Positions 1 to 8,985 of a stretch of 64,000 bases of DNA are shown piece by piece (position 1 is the first letter of the stretch; each line of letters opens with the position of its first letter). The position numbers were made by a program, and so were the translations under genes. The notes under the pieces were generated by a model that had not been told where the DNA came from, did no database searches, and was given only the letters and a program-made list of their open reading frames with translations. The stretch is from contig NZ_CP045354.1 in NCBI RefSeq assembly GCF_009363435.1, positions 5,050,501 through 5,114,500 of the forward strand, in the 5' to 3' direction. This DNA is from Labrenzia sp. THAF82 (GTDB lineage Bacteria > Pseudomonadota > Alphaproteobacteria > Rhizobiales > Stappiaceae).

Positions 1-7
1 GCATTGC

Positions 8-1621
8 ATGGAAATGGTTGACTTCATCATTGTCGGGGCGGGTTCCGCCGGATGCATTTTGGCCGAACGCCTGAGCGCGGATCCCAACATCTCCGTGCTT
101 TTGCTCGAGGCTGGTGGTTCGGACGCATCTCCGTGGGTTTCGATACCTCTTGGCTACGGCAAGCTGAACGGAGATGCCAAACGCACCTGGCAATATCAGA
201 CAGAACCTGACGGGGGCCTGGACGGACGCAGTGGTTGCTGGCCACGAGGGCGCATTGTCGGTGGATCAGGCTCGATAAATGCCATGGTCTATTGCCGTGG
301 CTTGCCAGGTGACTTTGAAGACTGGAAAACAGCAGGCGCGCATGGATGGGGATGGCAAAGCGTCAAACCGGTCTTCGAAAAGCTCGAAACAAAAGTGTCG
401 GCGGATGGAAGGGAAAATGGCGACGGCCCCATAAGAGTGCAAAACGTCACCGATCAGATCCACAGCATCAACCGCCATTTTCGTGCTGCGGTCCAGGAGA
501 CGGGATTGCCCTGGACTGAGGATTTGAACGGCGACAATCCGGAAGGTGGCGGTGTTTATCAGATCAACACCAGCAACGGACGGCGCTGCTCTTCAGCGCG
601 GGCCTTCCTGCACCCTGCCCTGAAACGCCGAAACCTTAGTCTGCGCACCAAGGCACTGGTCAAGCGGGTTCTCTTTGAAAACGCGAAAGCCATTGGCATT
701 GAACTGCGTGATGGCCTTCAACTTTTTGCACGACGAGAAGTGATCCTGGCTGCCGGAGCAATCGGCTCACCGCAGCTTCTGCAGGTTTCCGGTGTCGGCC
801 CGGGCAATCTGCTGCGCGAATTCGGCATTCCGATCATCCAGGCCAATGACAATGTCGGTGGCAATCTGCAGGATCACCTGTCAACGAAATTCACATTCCG
901 CGCCAAGGAGCCGACGCTGAACGCCGTGCTGCGTCCGGCAATCGGTCGGACACTCGCGGCAATTCAATATGCCTTGACGCGCAAGGGCCCTTTGTCGCTT
1001 TCAGTCAACCAGTGCGGCGGATTCTTCCGATCAAGACGTGAATTGAGCCGGCCAGACCAGCAACTTTATTTCAACCCGATCAGCTATCAGTTGACGGCTG
1101 ACAAGGATCAGACCCGGCTGGCAATCGATCCGTTCAACGGTTTCATCATCTGCGCGCAGCCGACTCGCCCGACCAGTCGGGGGCGTATTGCTATCAAGAG
1201 CGCTGACGCCACAGTTGCACCTGTCATTCAACCGAATTCGCTTTCAACCGAAGAAGACCGCCTGGCCGTGATCGCCGGGGGCAGGCTCTGCCAGAATCTG
1301 ATGGCAAGCAAAGCCTTGAGCGGGCTTGTCGAAGGGCCTGTTGCACCTGATCTCGGCAAGCTCGATGACGAAGGAATTCTTGCTGATTTCAAGTCTCGTG
1401 CGAGCACCGTCTACCACCCGGTTTCCACGTGCCGGATGGGAGAAAACGTTGGATCGAGCGTCGTCGACAGCCGCCTGAGGGTTCATGGAGTGCAGCGGCT
1501 GCGTGTCGTTGATGCTTCGGCCTTTCCGAATATCACCTCGGGCAACACAAACGCCCCGACCATGATGCTGGCCCTGAAGGGGGCCGATCTCATTCTTGAA
1601 GATCAGAAGAGAGCTATTTGA
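8..1621 (+). CDS. GMC-family FAD-dependent alcohol/choline dehydrogenase-like oxidoreductase
   Basis: The 537-residue protein has the usual glucose-methanol-choline (GMC) oxidoreductase length and layout. An N-terminal FAD-binding loop VGAGSAG lies near residue 10, GMC signature 1 (GGSGSINAMVYCRG) near residue 90, and signature 2 (GAIGSPQLLQVSGVGP) near 255. The C-terminal block has YHPVSTCRMG, holding the catalytic His, and SGNTNAPTMM, holding the second catalytic residue. The family oxidises primary alcohols such as choline to aldehydes with FAD. It is the first gene of an operon: its stop overlaps the start of an aldehyde dehydrogenase, so an alcohol-to-aldehyde-to-acid relay is inferred. 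The substrate is unknown, and I did not call it BetA because betB-type neighbours and betI are absent. The gene starts 8 bases into the window, so upstream control is not visible. Confidence 0.9.
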   Translation: MEMVDFIIVGAGSAGCILAERLSADPNISVLLLEAGGSDASPWVSIPLGYGKLNGDAKRTWQYQTEPDGGLDGRSGCWPRGRIVGGSGSINAMVYCRGLPGDFEDWKTAGAHGWGWQSVKPVFEKLETKVSADGRENGDGPIRVQNVTDQIHSINRHFRAAVQETGLPWTEDLNGDNPEGGGVYQINTSNGRRCSSARAFLHPALKRRNLSLRTKALVKRVLFENAKAIGIELRDGLQLFARREVILAAGAIGSPQLLQVSGVGPGNLLREFGIPIIQANDNVGGNLQDHLSTKFTFRAKEPTLNAVLRPAIGRTLAAIQYALTRKGPLSLSVNQCGGFFRSRRELSRPDQQLYFNPISYQLTADKDQTRLAIDPFNGFIICAQPTRPTSRGRIAIKSADATVAPVIQPNSLSTEEDRLAVIAGGRLCQNLMASKALSGLVEGPVAPDLGKLDDEGILADFKSRASTVYHPVSTCRMGENVGSSVVDSRLRVHGVQRLRVVDASAFPNITSGNTNAPTMMLALKGADLILEDQKRAI

Positions 1622-3108
1622 TGACGGCCCAATCACTTGCAGACGACTACCTGTCCGGCGGACAGCTGAGATCGCTTCCCGAAGGGCATTTCATAGACGG
1701 AAAGCCGACCCCCGCATCAAACCGGAAGATGCAGAGCTTTGACCCGGGGCTTGCCGAACCGTTTGCCGAGTTTTCACTAGGCAGTGCCCAGGACCTTGAT
1801 CACGCCATTGATGCCGCTGAAAGGGCCGCCAGACACTGGCGGCAGGTGACACCTGCGGAGCGTTGCCGTGTGCTCAACAACGTTGCTCGTCTATTTCGCG
1901 AAAATGCCGACCGACTGTCGGTGATTGAAGTTGTCGACAGCGGCAAGACGCTTTCAGAGGCATCCGGCGACGTCCAGGCGTCCGCGCGCCTTTTTGAATA
2001 TTACGCAGGTGCGGCCGACAAGCTTGATGGCAGATCTGTCAATTTGGGTCCTGAGCAGACCGCCTTTACAGTGCGTGAACCGGTCGGCGTGACAGGGCAT
2101 ATCATTCCCTGGAATTACCCGACATCCACCTTTGCGCGCGGCGTTGCCCCTGCTCTTGCCGCCGGATGTTCAGTTGTTGCCAAACCTGCCGAAACAACAC
2201 CCTTCACCGCATTGGTCATGGCAGAACTGCTTTCAGAAGCTGGCGTGCCCGATGGGCTTGTAAATGTCGTGACCGGCCTCGGCACCGATGTCGGCGCAAT
2301 GATGGCTCGGGACCCGCGTATCAAACAGCTTACCTTCACGGGTTCGGTTTCAACCGGTGTCAATGTCGCTCAGATCGCGGCGCCGAATGTCACGCGCCTG
2401 ACGCTGGAACTTGGCGGCAAGTCTCCGTTGATCGCCTTCGAAGATGCAGATCCCGGGAAGGTGGCAGATGGCGCGTATTGGGCAATCTTCTCCAATTCGG
2501 GTCAGATTTGTTCCGCTGGATCAAGACTGGTTTTGCACTCATCCTTGCGCGATGAGGTGCTTGCCTTACTGACGAAAAGAGCGGCCCGTATCAAACCCGG
2601 ACACGGCTTGTCGCATCCCGATATGGGCGCAATCAATTCCGACCTGCACCTGTCGCGGATCCAAGGGCATGTTGAGGCGGCCCGGGCACGGGGTGCCAAT
2701 ATCCTGACCGGCGGCCATGTCACGACAGATACAAGAACCGGCAAAGGCTGGTTCTTTGAGCCGACCGTGATTGCCGACCTCTCCCCCAACGATCCTGCCG
2801 TGCAGGAAGAAATCTTCGGCCCGGTGCTCTCGGTTCAAACGTTCGACACGGAAGAGGAAGCAATTAGGCTTGCCAACGGCACCGACTTCGGTCTGATTTC
2901 AAGCGTCTACACAAGAGATGTCGGTCGCGCGATGCGGGTTGCCGGCGCAATGGATTGTGGTCAGGTTTCAATCAATGATTACTGGGCCGGCGGGTTGGAA
3001 CTGCCATTCGGTGGAAATAAAAAATCCGGCTATGGCCGTGAAAAGGGCTGGGAAGGGCTCGATGCCTATACCAAAGTGAAATCCATCACTATCAGCAATG
3101 CCAGCTAG
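1621..3108 (+). CDS. NAD(P)-dependent aldehyde dehydrogenase
   Basis: This is a 495-residue ALDH-superfamily enzyme oxidising an aldehyde to a carboxylic acid. The general-base Glu sits in LELGGKSP and the catalytic Cys is residue 297 in NSGQICSAG. The oxyanion Asn block IPWNYP and the C-terminal EEIFGPVLSV motif are also present. The ATG at 1621 overlaps the TGA of the GMC gene by one base, and a TTG three bases earlier is a weaker alternative. Similarity is highest to the betaine-aldehyde/gamma-aminobutyraldehyde type, but the motifs do not fix the substrate. Position after an alcohol oxidase and before an enolase-superfamily enzyme suggests a catabolic pathway in which the alcohol is oxidised to an acid and then dehydrated or isomerised. 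Confidence 0.92.
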   Translation: MTAQSLADDYLSGGQLRSLPEGHFIDGKPTPASNRKMQSFDPGLAEPFAEFSLGSAQDLDHAIDAAERAARHWRQVTPAERCRVLNNVARLFRENADRLSVIEVVDSGKTLSEASGDVQASARLFEYYAGAADKLDGRSVNLGPEQTAFTVREPVGVTGHIIPWNYPTSTFARGVAPALAAGCSVVAKPAETTPFTALVMAELLSEAGVPDGLVNVVTGLGTDVGAMMARDPRIKQLTFTGSVSTGVNVAQIAAPNVTRLTLELGGKSPLIAFEDADPGKVADGAYWAIFSNSGQICSAGSRLVLHSSLRDEVLALLTKRAARIKPGHGLSHPDMGAINSDLHLSRIQGHVEAARARGANILTGGHVTTDTRTGKGWFFEPTVIADLSPNDPAVQEEIFGPVLSVQTFDTEEEAIRLANGTDFGLISSVYTRDVGRAMRVAGAMDCGQVSINDYWAGGLELPFGGNKKSGYGREKGWEGLDAYTKVKSITISNAS

Positions 3109-3117
3109 GCGAGATCC

Positions 3118-4329
3118 ATGAAACTCGACCAAATCGAGACATTTGTCGTCGCGAACCCTCCTCCCCGTCATGGAGGACGCTATTTCATTTTCGTCAAACT
3201 GGTTACCGCTTGCGGGATCACGGGCTACGGCGAGATCTACAATGCCACTTTCGGGCCTCACCTTGTGGCTGAAATGGCGAAGGACGTTTTCGAGCGCCAG
3301 TTCCTGGGCACCGATCCGCACCATATTGAGAAGCTTTGGCACAAGACCTATGGCGCTGGCTATACGCAGCGACCGGATGTCACTGTTATGGGCGTGCTCT
3401 CGGGACTTGAGATGGCGTGCTGGGATATTATCGGCAAGGCTGCCGGAAAACCCGCATATGAATTGCTCGGCGGCAAAGTTCACGAGCGGCTGCGGTCCTA
3501 TACCTATCTTTATCCAGCCGACGGTGACGTCTATCCAGATCCCGACCAGCCGAATGTCTATAACGATCCGTCTCTGGCAGCGAACGCGGCAAGCAAGGCC
3601 GTTGAACAGGGGTTCACGGCGGTCAAGTTCGATCCTGCTGGCGCTTACACGATTTATGACGGCCATCAGCCAAGTCTCGACGACCTGGACCGGTCCGAAG
3701 CCTTTTGCAAGTCCATTCGCGAGGCTGTCGGGTCAAAGGCCGACCTGCTTTTTGGCACGCATGGTCAGTTTACCGTCTCAGGAGCCAAACGGCTCGCCAG
3801 GCGCATAGAATCTTATGACCCACTCTGGTTCGAAGAGCCTATCCCGCCAGAAAAGCCGGAAGACATGGCTGAAGTTGCCCGATATACGTCCATCCCGGTA
3901 GCAACCGGTGAGCGCCTTTGTACAAGGTATGAGTTTTCACGCGTTCTGGAAACAGGTGCAGCCAGCATTTTGCAGATGAACCTTGGCCGGGTCGGCGGGC
4001 TTCTGGAAGCCAAGAAAATCGCGGCCATGGCTGAGTGCCATTCTGCCCAGGTCGCACCGCATCTCTACTGCGGGCCTCTTGTTGCGCTTGCCAACATTCA
4101 ACTGGCGACCTGCAGCCCCAATTTTCTGGTCCTTGAGTCAATCCGCACGTTCGATGGTTTTTATGCTGACCTTTTGGCAAAACCGATCTGTTGGGAAGAC
4201 GGCTATGTGATCCCATCCAGCGAACCGGGCCTTGGCCACGAACTGAACGAAGAGGTTGCAAGATCACACCCTTACGAGGGCAATGAGCTCCATCTCGGCC
4301 TGCAGGAGAGCCCGGCGCTGCCGCTTTGA
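3118..4329 (+). CDS. Mandelate racemase/muconate lactonizing enzyme-type (enolase superfamily) sugar-acid dehydratase-like protein
   Basis: The 403-residue protein has the capping domain plus barrel of the enolase superfamily. Visible active-site positions are Lys170 (AVKFD), the GTHGQ block at 213-217, Glu239/240 in WFEEPIPPE, Glu265 in VATGERL, Asn288 (QMNLGRVGG) and His315 in VAPHLYCGP. The HG pair resembles D-galactonate and D-mannonate dehydratase relatives, which dehydrate sugar acids. The position of the first metal-binding Asp in those enzymes seems to be Gly213 here, so a classical activity cannot be assumed. The gene follows the aldehyde dehydrogenase by nine bases and is the last gene of the operon. 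The product of the two upstream oxidations may be its substrate (inference). Confidence 0.82.
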   Translation: MKLDQIETFVVANPPPRHGGRYFIFVKLVTACGITGYGEIYNATFGPHLVAEMAKDVFERQFLGTDPHHIEKLWHKTYGAGYTQRPDVTVMGVLSGLEMACWDIIGKAAGKPAYELLGGKVHERLRSYTYLYPADGDVYPDPDQPNVYNDPSLAANAASKAVEQGFTAVKFDPAGAYTIYDGHQPSLDDLDRSEAFCKSIREAVGSKADLLFGTHGQFTVSGAKRLARRIESYDPLWFEEPIPPEKPEDMAEVARYTSIPVATGERLCTRYEFSRVLETGAASILQMNLGRVGGLLEAKKIAAMAECHSAQVAPHLYCGPLVALANIQLATCSPNFLVLESIRTFDGFYADLLAKPICWEDGYVIPSSEPGLGHELNEEVARSHPYEGNELHLGLQESPALPL

Positions 4330-4363
4330 CCTGGTCCGTTTGGCCGCCGGTTTTAGTTACGAT

Positions 4364-4714
4364 TCAATCCGGCTCGCCCGGTGGCACAAACCAACCGGAT
4401 GACAAGTCTATGTGCTGAATGGAGTGCTCTTCGATCAGATCGTCATAGCCCTCCGGCAGGAAGGATTGATCCCATTGATCACCAAACTTCTGTTTGACAG
4501 ACGTCATGTCGGACCACAGAGACGCAAATATGAGCCTGTTTTCTTCCACGCTTACTTCGCGGCCGAAGAAGAACCCTTTGTTTCCGGGCTCACTGCGCAC
4601 GACCTCAGCTGACGTCGTGGCAAATTGTGCAAGAAGGCTTTTTTCCTTTCCATCTTTGACCCTGGCCTGGAACAGCCGCAAGATCGGGCCCTGCTGTGGT
4701 TTGTTCGAGGTCAT
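4364..4714 (-). CDS. Antibiotic biosynthesis monooxygenase (ABM)-fold small protein
   Basis: This 116-residue protein looks like a ferredoxin-like ABM domain. It has a strand-helix pattern LRLFQARVKDGKEKSLLAQF, then a segment with conserved GNKGFFFGRE and a LIFASLWSD strand. I place the start at the ATG at 4714 because an AAAGGT ribosome site sits just upstream, while the longer reading adds 22 poorly conserved residues. ABM proteins often act on small aromatic or quinone compounds or degrade haem, but nothing here identifies the substrate. It is downstream of an MFS carrier on the same strand and may be co-transcribed with it. Its 3' end faces the end of the GMC/ALDH operon. Confidence 0.65.
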   Translation of the reverse strand: MTSNKPQQGPILRLFQARVKDGKEKSLLAQFATTSAEVVRSEPGNKGFFFGREVSVEENRLIFASLWSDMTSVKQKFGDQWDQSFLPEGYDDLIEEHSIQHIDLSSGWFVPPGEPD

Positions 4715-4758
4715 CCAGTTACCTTTCACTTTGTCGGACGTTGAAGAAAAATCTGACC

Positions 4759-4911
4759 TCAGTTCAAACCGGCCATGCAAATGAACCGCATGATTGAAAG
4801 GTCAAGAAAGTGCCTCTGATAAACATTGATCAATGCGGCCCAAAGGGTGATGAGCGCAGACAGGGCGAGCAGGCACGCCAAACCCCATAGAACAAGCGAC
4901 CAGCTAGGCAT
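4759..4911 (-). CDS. Putative 50-residue single-span membrane protein overlapping the MFS gene end
   Basis: An ATG at 4911 overlaps the last codons of the MFS gene (ATGCCTAG, the TAG being the MFS stop) and opens a 50-codon frame ending with TGA at 4759. The product starts MPSWSLVLWGLACLLALSAL and continues with hydrophobic residues to about position 30, then becomes polar (YQRHFLDLS), as expected of a single membrane span. The stop-start overlap would allow translational coupling with the transporter. I know of no family match. It could be chance, because GC-rich hydrophobic frames occur by accident, so confidence is low. Confidence 0.35.
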   Translation of the reverse strand: MPSWSLVLWGLACLLALSALITLWAALINVYQRHFLDLSIMRFICMAGLN

Positions 4912-6145
4912 TGCTCACGGCTCCCTGAAGTCTGCTGAATTTGGAAGTCAGTGGTTGCTCATCGATCGGAAGGTGCAGAAAGGCAGCCATGATGCCGGCC
5001 AGAACCACGCACCACCACATGATGTCGTAGTTGCCTGTCTGCTCGAATACGAGCCCACCGAGCCAGGCACCCAGGAAACTCCCAATCTGATGCATGAAGA
5101 ATACGATGCCAATCAGTGTCGCGAGATATCTGGGGCCAAAGACCTGGGCAACGATGCCGGTGGTAAGCGGAACTGTACCAAGCCAGGTAAAACCCATCAC
5201 TGCCGCGAACAAAAGAGTTGAAACATCGGAAGGTGGCAGCAGCACAAAGACGGCGACAGCAGCTGCCCGGGCCAGATAGAGACCAACAAGAACCTTTTTC
5301 TTGCTGACATGATCGCCGACGACACCGCATATGAACGTTCCGGCGATGTTTGTTGCACCAATGGTCGCAAGAGCAGCGCCGCCAAGCCAGGCTCCCAGAT
5401 TTCTGTCCAAAAGATAAGCCGGCAAATGCGTTCCTATGAACGCAAGCTGGAACCCGCACACAAAGAAACCCAGTACCAGCAAAACAAAGCCTTTATGCCC
5501 AAGCGCCTCGGAGAGTGCCTCCGTCAGCGATTGCTCCGTCCCTTGCACCTCAGCGCGCCCTGAAAGCATCGGAGCCAACAAGCAAATCGTCACAGCGATG
5601 AGCCCCAAGCTGACAAAGGCAAGGGACCAATTCAGGTTATCAATCTGGCTCAGTGTGACGGGAACAGATAGAAAAATCCCCAAGGATCCGCCAAGCGAGG
5701 CAATGCCGAGCGCCGACGTACGTCGTTCAGGAGGAAATTTCCGTCCGACTGCTCCAAGGACCACAGCATAGGTTGTTGCGCTAAGTCCGATACCGACAAG
5801 CACACCTAACCCCAGCACCAATCCAAGTGTGCTTGAAACGGCAGAAGCACATATCAGACCCAGCACATAAAGCGCACCACCTGTGAAAATAACCCTCGCG
5901 CTTCCAAAACGGTCAGCCAGCATGCCTGCGAAGGGTTGTGCCAAACCCCACATAAGGTTCTGCAATGCGATTGCAAAACCGAATGTCTCACGATCGATGT
6001 TTGGGACTTCCCTCGTGACCGGATCCAAAAACAGCCCGAAAGAGTGCCGCATACCAATGGCGATAAGAGCGACAACCGAGCCTGCGACCAGTACAAGCTT
6101 CGGGTCGCTGAGGTGCCGCAAGACAGTGCCATTTGTCGATTGCAT
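4904..6145 (-). CDS. Major facilitator superfamily transporter
   Basis: The 413-residue protein has about twelve hydrophobic segments and the MFS signature between spans 2 and 3 (GMLADRFGSARV). It begins in a way typical of the oxalate/formate-antiporter and monocarboxylate-like branch (VLVAGSVVALIAIGMRHSFG, then LFLDPVTREV). Transport direction and substrate cannot be read from sequence. It stands at the head of a minus-strand unit with the mini-membrane ORF and the ABM protein. About 170 bases upstream lie a LysE remnant and a DUF1127 gene, so its promoter should be in 6146-6315. Confidence 0.85.
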   Translation of the reverse strand: MQSTNGTVLRHLSDPKLVLVAGSVVALIAIGMRHSFGLFLDPVTREVPNIDRETFGFAIALQNLMWGLAQPFAGMLADRFGSARVIFTGGALYVLGLICASAVSSTLGLVLGLGVLVGIGLSATTYAVVLGAVGRKFPPERRTSALGIASLGGSLGIFLSVPVTLSQIDNLNWSLAFVSLGLIAVTICLLAPMLSGRAEVQGTEQSLTEALSEALGHKGFVLLVLGFFVCGFQLAFIGTHLPAYLLDRNLGAWLGGAALATIGATNIAGTFICGVVGDHVSKKKVLVGLYLARAAAVAVFVLLPPSDVSTLLFAAVMGFTWLGTVPLTTGIVAQVFGPRYLATLIGIVFFMHQIGSFLGAWLGGLVFEQTGNYDIMWWCVVLAGIMAAFLHLPIDEQPLTSKFSRLQGAVSNA

Positions 6146-6315
6146 TCCATATCTCCATTGATGATGGCGGTTTCAGTTTCTGCCAGAAACCGGGATACCG
6201 ATATTTCGAAATAGCTGGGAATTCCGGGCTAAGCACTCCAAAGTGCAAACTCTGGAGTGCCTCTCAAGCATCTGTTTTAATTTATATTTTTCTGCTTTCT
6301 GCACTCATTAACAAC

Positions 6316-6486
6316 TCACGTGAGTGGTGATGGCAGAGTTGACCCAGCAATGACACCAACCAGATATGGAAAGCGACCAAGGAAGCCGAATGCTGATCCC
6401 GTAGCTGCCAAACCCAGTGTTGCTGGCCCCGGGCTGCCCATAAGCAGAGAAGCTGCAAGCCAGAGAACGCGAAGGTTTTCTGCCAT
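6316..6486 (-). pseudogene. LysE/RhtB-family exporter, N-terminal remnant
   Basis: The 56-codon frame has a good ribosome site (GAGGG) before its ATG at 6486. It reads as a typical LysE/RhtB amino-acid exporter N-terminus: MAENLRVLWLAASLL, then MGSPGPATLGLAATGSAFG and PYLVGVIAGS. These exporters are usually about 200 residues with six spans, whereas this one stops after roughly one and a half spans. No continuation of the family is visible downstream in any frame before the MFS gene, so most of the gene seems deleted rather than frameshifted. It is probably non-functional. Confidence 0.65.
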
Positions 6487-6549
6487 CAATTCACGACCCT
6501 CAAGTCTGCAGCGTGAAAAGCACGCATTGTGAGCACCCACCGATGGGCT

Positions 6550-6777
6550 TCAATCGCCTCGATTGCGTCGACGACCGTGTTGCCTGGAGACAACAAGTGA
6601 ATCGATCTCGCTGCGATCAATCGCCAGATCCCGGAGCATCGCGTTGCTAAGACTGCGCAGCTCACCACAGTCTCGCCTCTTCTGCTTCCAGGCGAGGAAT
6701 CGTTTCAATAAAACGCCCAGACATGACGCGTTCTGCGCAGTTTGCAGTGTTGCTGTTGTGGTCGTTTCCCTAGCCAA
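6550..6777 (-). CDS. DUF1127 domain small protein
   Basis: The 75-residue basic protein carries the DUF1127 core FLAWKQKRRDCGELRSLSN followed by AMLRDLAIDRSEID, close to the family pattern of RRELxxLxDxxLRDIGLxRxDI. The start is TTG at 6777, with AAGGTG just upstream, and no in-frame ATG gives a whole domain. DUF1127 proteins of alphaproteobacteria are small Arg-rich proteins, some linked to RNA turnover, phosphate or virulence control. The N-terminal 20 residues, rich in Thr and Gln, are specific to this copy. It lies divergent from a LysR gene and upstream of the LysE remnant. Confidence 0.7.
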   Translation of the reverse strand: MARETTTTATLQTAQNASCLGVLLKRFLAWKQKRRDCGELRSLSNAMLRDLAIDRSEIDSLVVSRQHGRRRNRGD

Positions 6778-6862
6778 TTCACCTTGATACCCATCGTTTC
6801 AGACGGGTCAGATTTTTACCTCTGACTTGTTATTGGTCAAAACGTATTGTTCAATAAGTGAT

Positions 6863-7804
6863 ATGCGAAACATCAATATCAGAAGTGTCGATCTAAATTT
6901 GCTCGTTACGTTCGATGCGCTTTACAGCGAACGAAGTGTGACGAGAGCAGCCACTCAGCTCTCTTTGACCCAACCGACGGTTTCCGGGATGCTCAAGCGG
7001 CTTCGCGAAGTGTTCGAAGATGATCTCTTTGTTCGAACCTCACACGGCATCATTCCGACACCAAAGGCCGACGCAATTGCTTTGAAAGTCAACGAGGTGC
7101 TGGAGGAGATTCGTGTGCTTCTGGCCCCTGACGCGTTCGATCCGGCCAACTCAGAGTTCACTGTAAGAGTTTGCGGCAGCGACTATCTGCAGCACACAAT
7201 CTTCAATGCCTTCACTGAAAAAGTACTGGATGTCGCTCCCCGGGCCCGGGTCTCGGTTCTTCCAAGGCCTGCGACGGGAATTCTGGATCAGCTGGAAAAA
7301 GGTGAGATAGACCTGATTTTGAGTGACCGCGACCTGGCTCTGCCCGACTTGCCAGCACGCGCGCTCTACACGGACGACTTTGTCTGTTTATCCAGTTATT
7401 CAAACGTCAAAAACAATGACGAATTGTCATTGGAACAGCTATGTGAACATCGTCACGCATTTGTGGACCCGACCGGGGCCAGCTTTCGCGGGCCAATCGA
7501 CGAGGTTCTCGCCGCGAAGGGAATGAGCCGACATGTTGTCTTGGCGGTACCCACATTTGCGATGCTGATCCATCTCATGAAATCAAGGAGCTTAACCGCG
7601 TTCATTCCCGAACGGATCGCTAGATCCTTCAAGCACAGTTTTGCACGCATTCGAACACCGCTCGAACTGCCCTACCTGGATATCGTCGCCAACTGGCACC
7701 CCCGCATGAACCGGGATGCAAGACATCTCTGGCTCAGAGAAACGCTTCTTGAGGTTGCAAGACTTCCAAAGAACCAGATCGGCAGCGACACATCACGCTC
7801 TTAG
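6863..7804 (+). CDS. LysR-family transcriptional regulator (NodD/NahR-like branch)
   Basis: The 313-residue protein starts MRNINIRSVDLNLLVTFDAL and has an N-terminal winged helix-turn-helix (residues about 8-65, SVTRAATQLSLTQPTVSGML) and a periplasmic-binding-like effector domain. The RNIN..VDLNLL opening is typical of the NodD-like LysR branch, which often responds to aromatic compounds. The ATG at 6863 is preferred over one at 6827, which would add 12 unrelated residues. It is divergent from the DUF1127/LysE/MFS strand and convergent with the ABC operon at 7.9-12.2 kb, so either neighbouring unit could be its target. No LysR box was defined. Confidence 0.85.
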   Translation: MRNINIRSVDLNLLVTFDALYSERSVTRAATQLSLTQPTVSGMLKRLREVFEDDLFVRTSHGIIPTPKADAIALKVNEVLEEIRVLLAPDAFDPANSEFTVRVCGSDYLQHTIFNAFTEKVLDVAPRARVSVLPRPATGILDQLEKGEIDLILSDRDLALPDLPARALYTDDFVCLSSYSNVKNNDELSLEQLCEHRHAFVDPTGASFRGPIDEVLAAKGMSRHVVLAVPTFAMLIHLMKSRSLTAFIPERIARSFKHSFARIRTPLELPYLDIVANWHPRMNRDARHLWLRETLLEVARLPKNQIGSDTSRS

Positions 7805-7911
7805 TTTGAGCGAAAAACGATAGCAAACTGGTCCAAACGAAATGGAGCATCGAATAGAATTCACTGCAACTTTCAACAAGGGAACGGCTTGCTCATTTGC
7901 CTGGCAAAAAA

Positions 7912-8985
7912 TCAGTCGGCGGCCAGGAGCACTGGACCCGATTTGGCGAAAGACAGTCTCAAATCCGAGCCGACCTCAAGCGTCTGATCCACGTTGTCCT
8001 GCACCGCAAAGACCTGACCAAACTCACCCTCGAGAGTGTATTCCATTCGAACGCCGACATAGGTTGCCTTGGCAACACGCGCCGGCATGCCTTCCGCTTC
8101 CCCCAAAACAAGCCGAGAGGGTCGAACGGCAATGGTTGCCGCACCTTTTGATAAACCGCGCGAGGCCAGCATATAACGATACCCGCAGACATCCACAGTC
8201 GCGGTTTCGTTCTGGACGTCGGTTATCTGGCAGGAGATCAAATTTGCCTCGCCGATAAAATCGGCAACGAAGGCATCGACCGGTTGATCATAGAGCTCCC
8301 GCGGCGTGCCGATTTGAGCAATCGATGCATTGCGCATGACGACAATCTCATCTGAAACCGCGAGCGCTTCTTCCTGGTCGTGGGTGACATAAACGACAGT
8401 CAGGCCAAGATCCTGCTGGATTGCCCGAATGTCCTCGCGGACCTGTCGACGCAATTTCGCATCAAGGTTCGACAGGGGTTCGTCGAACAGCAGCACCTGA
8501 GGTTCCAGCACGAGTGCACGGGCAACCGCGACACGTTGCTGTTGACCACCGGACAATTCGCTTGGCAAGCGCTCTCCGAAGCCCTTCAAGCCGACCAGTT
8601 CCAGCCCTTCAAGCGCCCGGGAGCGCGCTTCGGCCTTGTCGAAACCAGAAAAAGTCAGTCCGTACATCACGTTTTCCAGAACGCTCATGTGCGGAAACAG
8701 AGCGTAGGACTGGAACACCATCGACACGTCACGATCCGTTGCCGGCAATTTCGTAACCTCTGTGTCCCCGATGAGTATGCGCCCGGAACTGGCCATCTCC
8801 AAGCCTGCGATCATGCGCAGTGTCGTGGTCTTGCCACAACCGGATGGGCCCAGAAGCGTCACAAGTTTTCCCGCTTCGATATCCAGATCGATGTTGTCGA
8901 CAGCGACCACATCCTTTCCGAAAACCTTGGAGACCTTTTCGAACCTGACCGGCGCGGCCTTGCTGCGAATGTGTGTTTCGCTCAT
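7912..8985 (-). CDS. ABC transporter ATP-binding protein (PotA/FbpC type)
   Basis: The 357-residue ATPase has Walker A GPSGCGKTT, signature LSGGQQQR, Walker B VLLFDEPLSNLD, the switch His in VTHDQEEAL, and a C-terminal TOBE-like segment (residues about 280-350). It energises the importer encoded immediately upstream. The ATG overlaps the permease stop by four bases (ATGA), the usual translational coupling. Its closest functional groups are spermidine/putrescine, Fe(III) and 2-aminoethylphosphonate importers. The sequence does not choose among them. Confidence 0.92.
   Translation of the reverse strand: MSETHIRSKAAPVRFEKVSKVFGKDVVAVDNIDLDIEAGKLVTLLGPSGCGKTTTLRMIAGLEMASSGRILIGDTEVTKLPATDRDVSMVFQSYALFPHMSVLENVMYGLTFSGFDKAEARSRALEGLELVGLKGFGERLPSELSGGQQQRVAVARALVLEPQVLLFDEPLSNLDAKLRRQVREDIRAIQQDLGLTVVYVTHDQEEALAVSDEIVVMRNASIAQIGTPRELYDQPVDAFVADFIGEANLISCQITDVQNETATVDVCGYRYMLASRGLSKGAATIAVRPSRLVLGEAEGMPARVAKATYVGVRMEYTLEGEFGQVFAVQDNVDQTLEVGSDLRLSFAKSGPVLLAAD

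Noticed and set aside
8..3108. Assignment of the first two genes as betA and betB
   Set aside because: No betI or choline transporter is nearby and the third gene is a sugar-acid dehydratase relative, so choline specificity is not supported.
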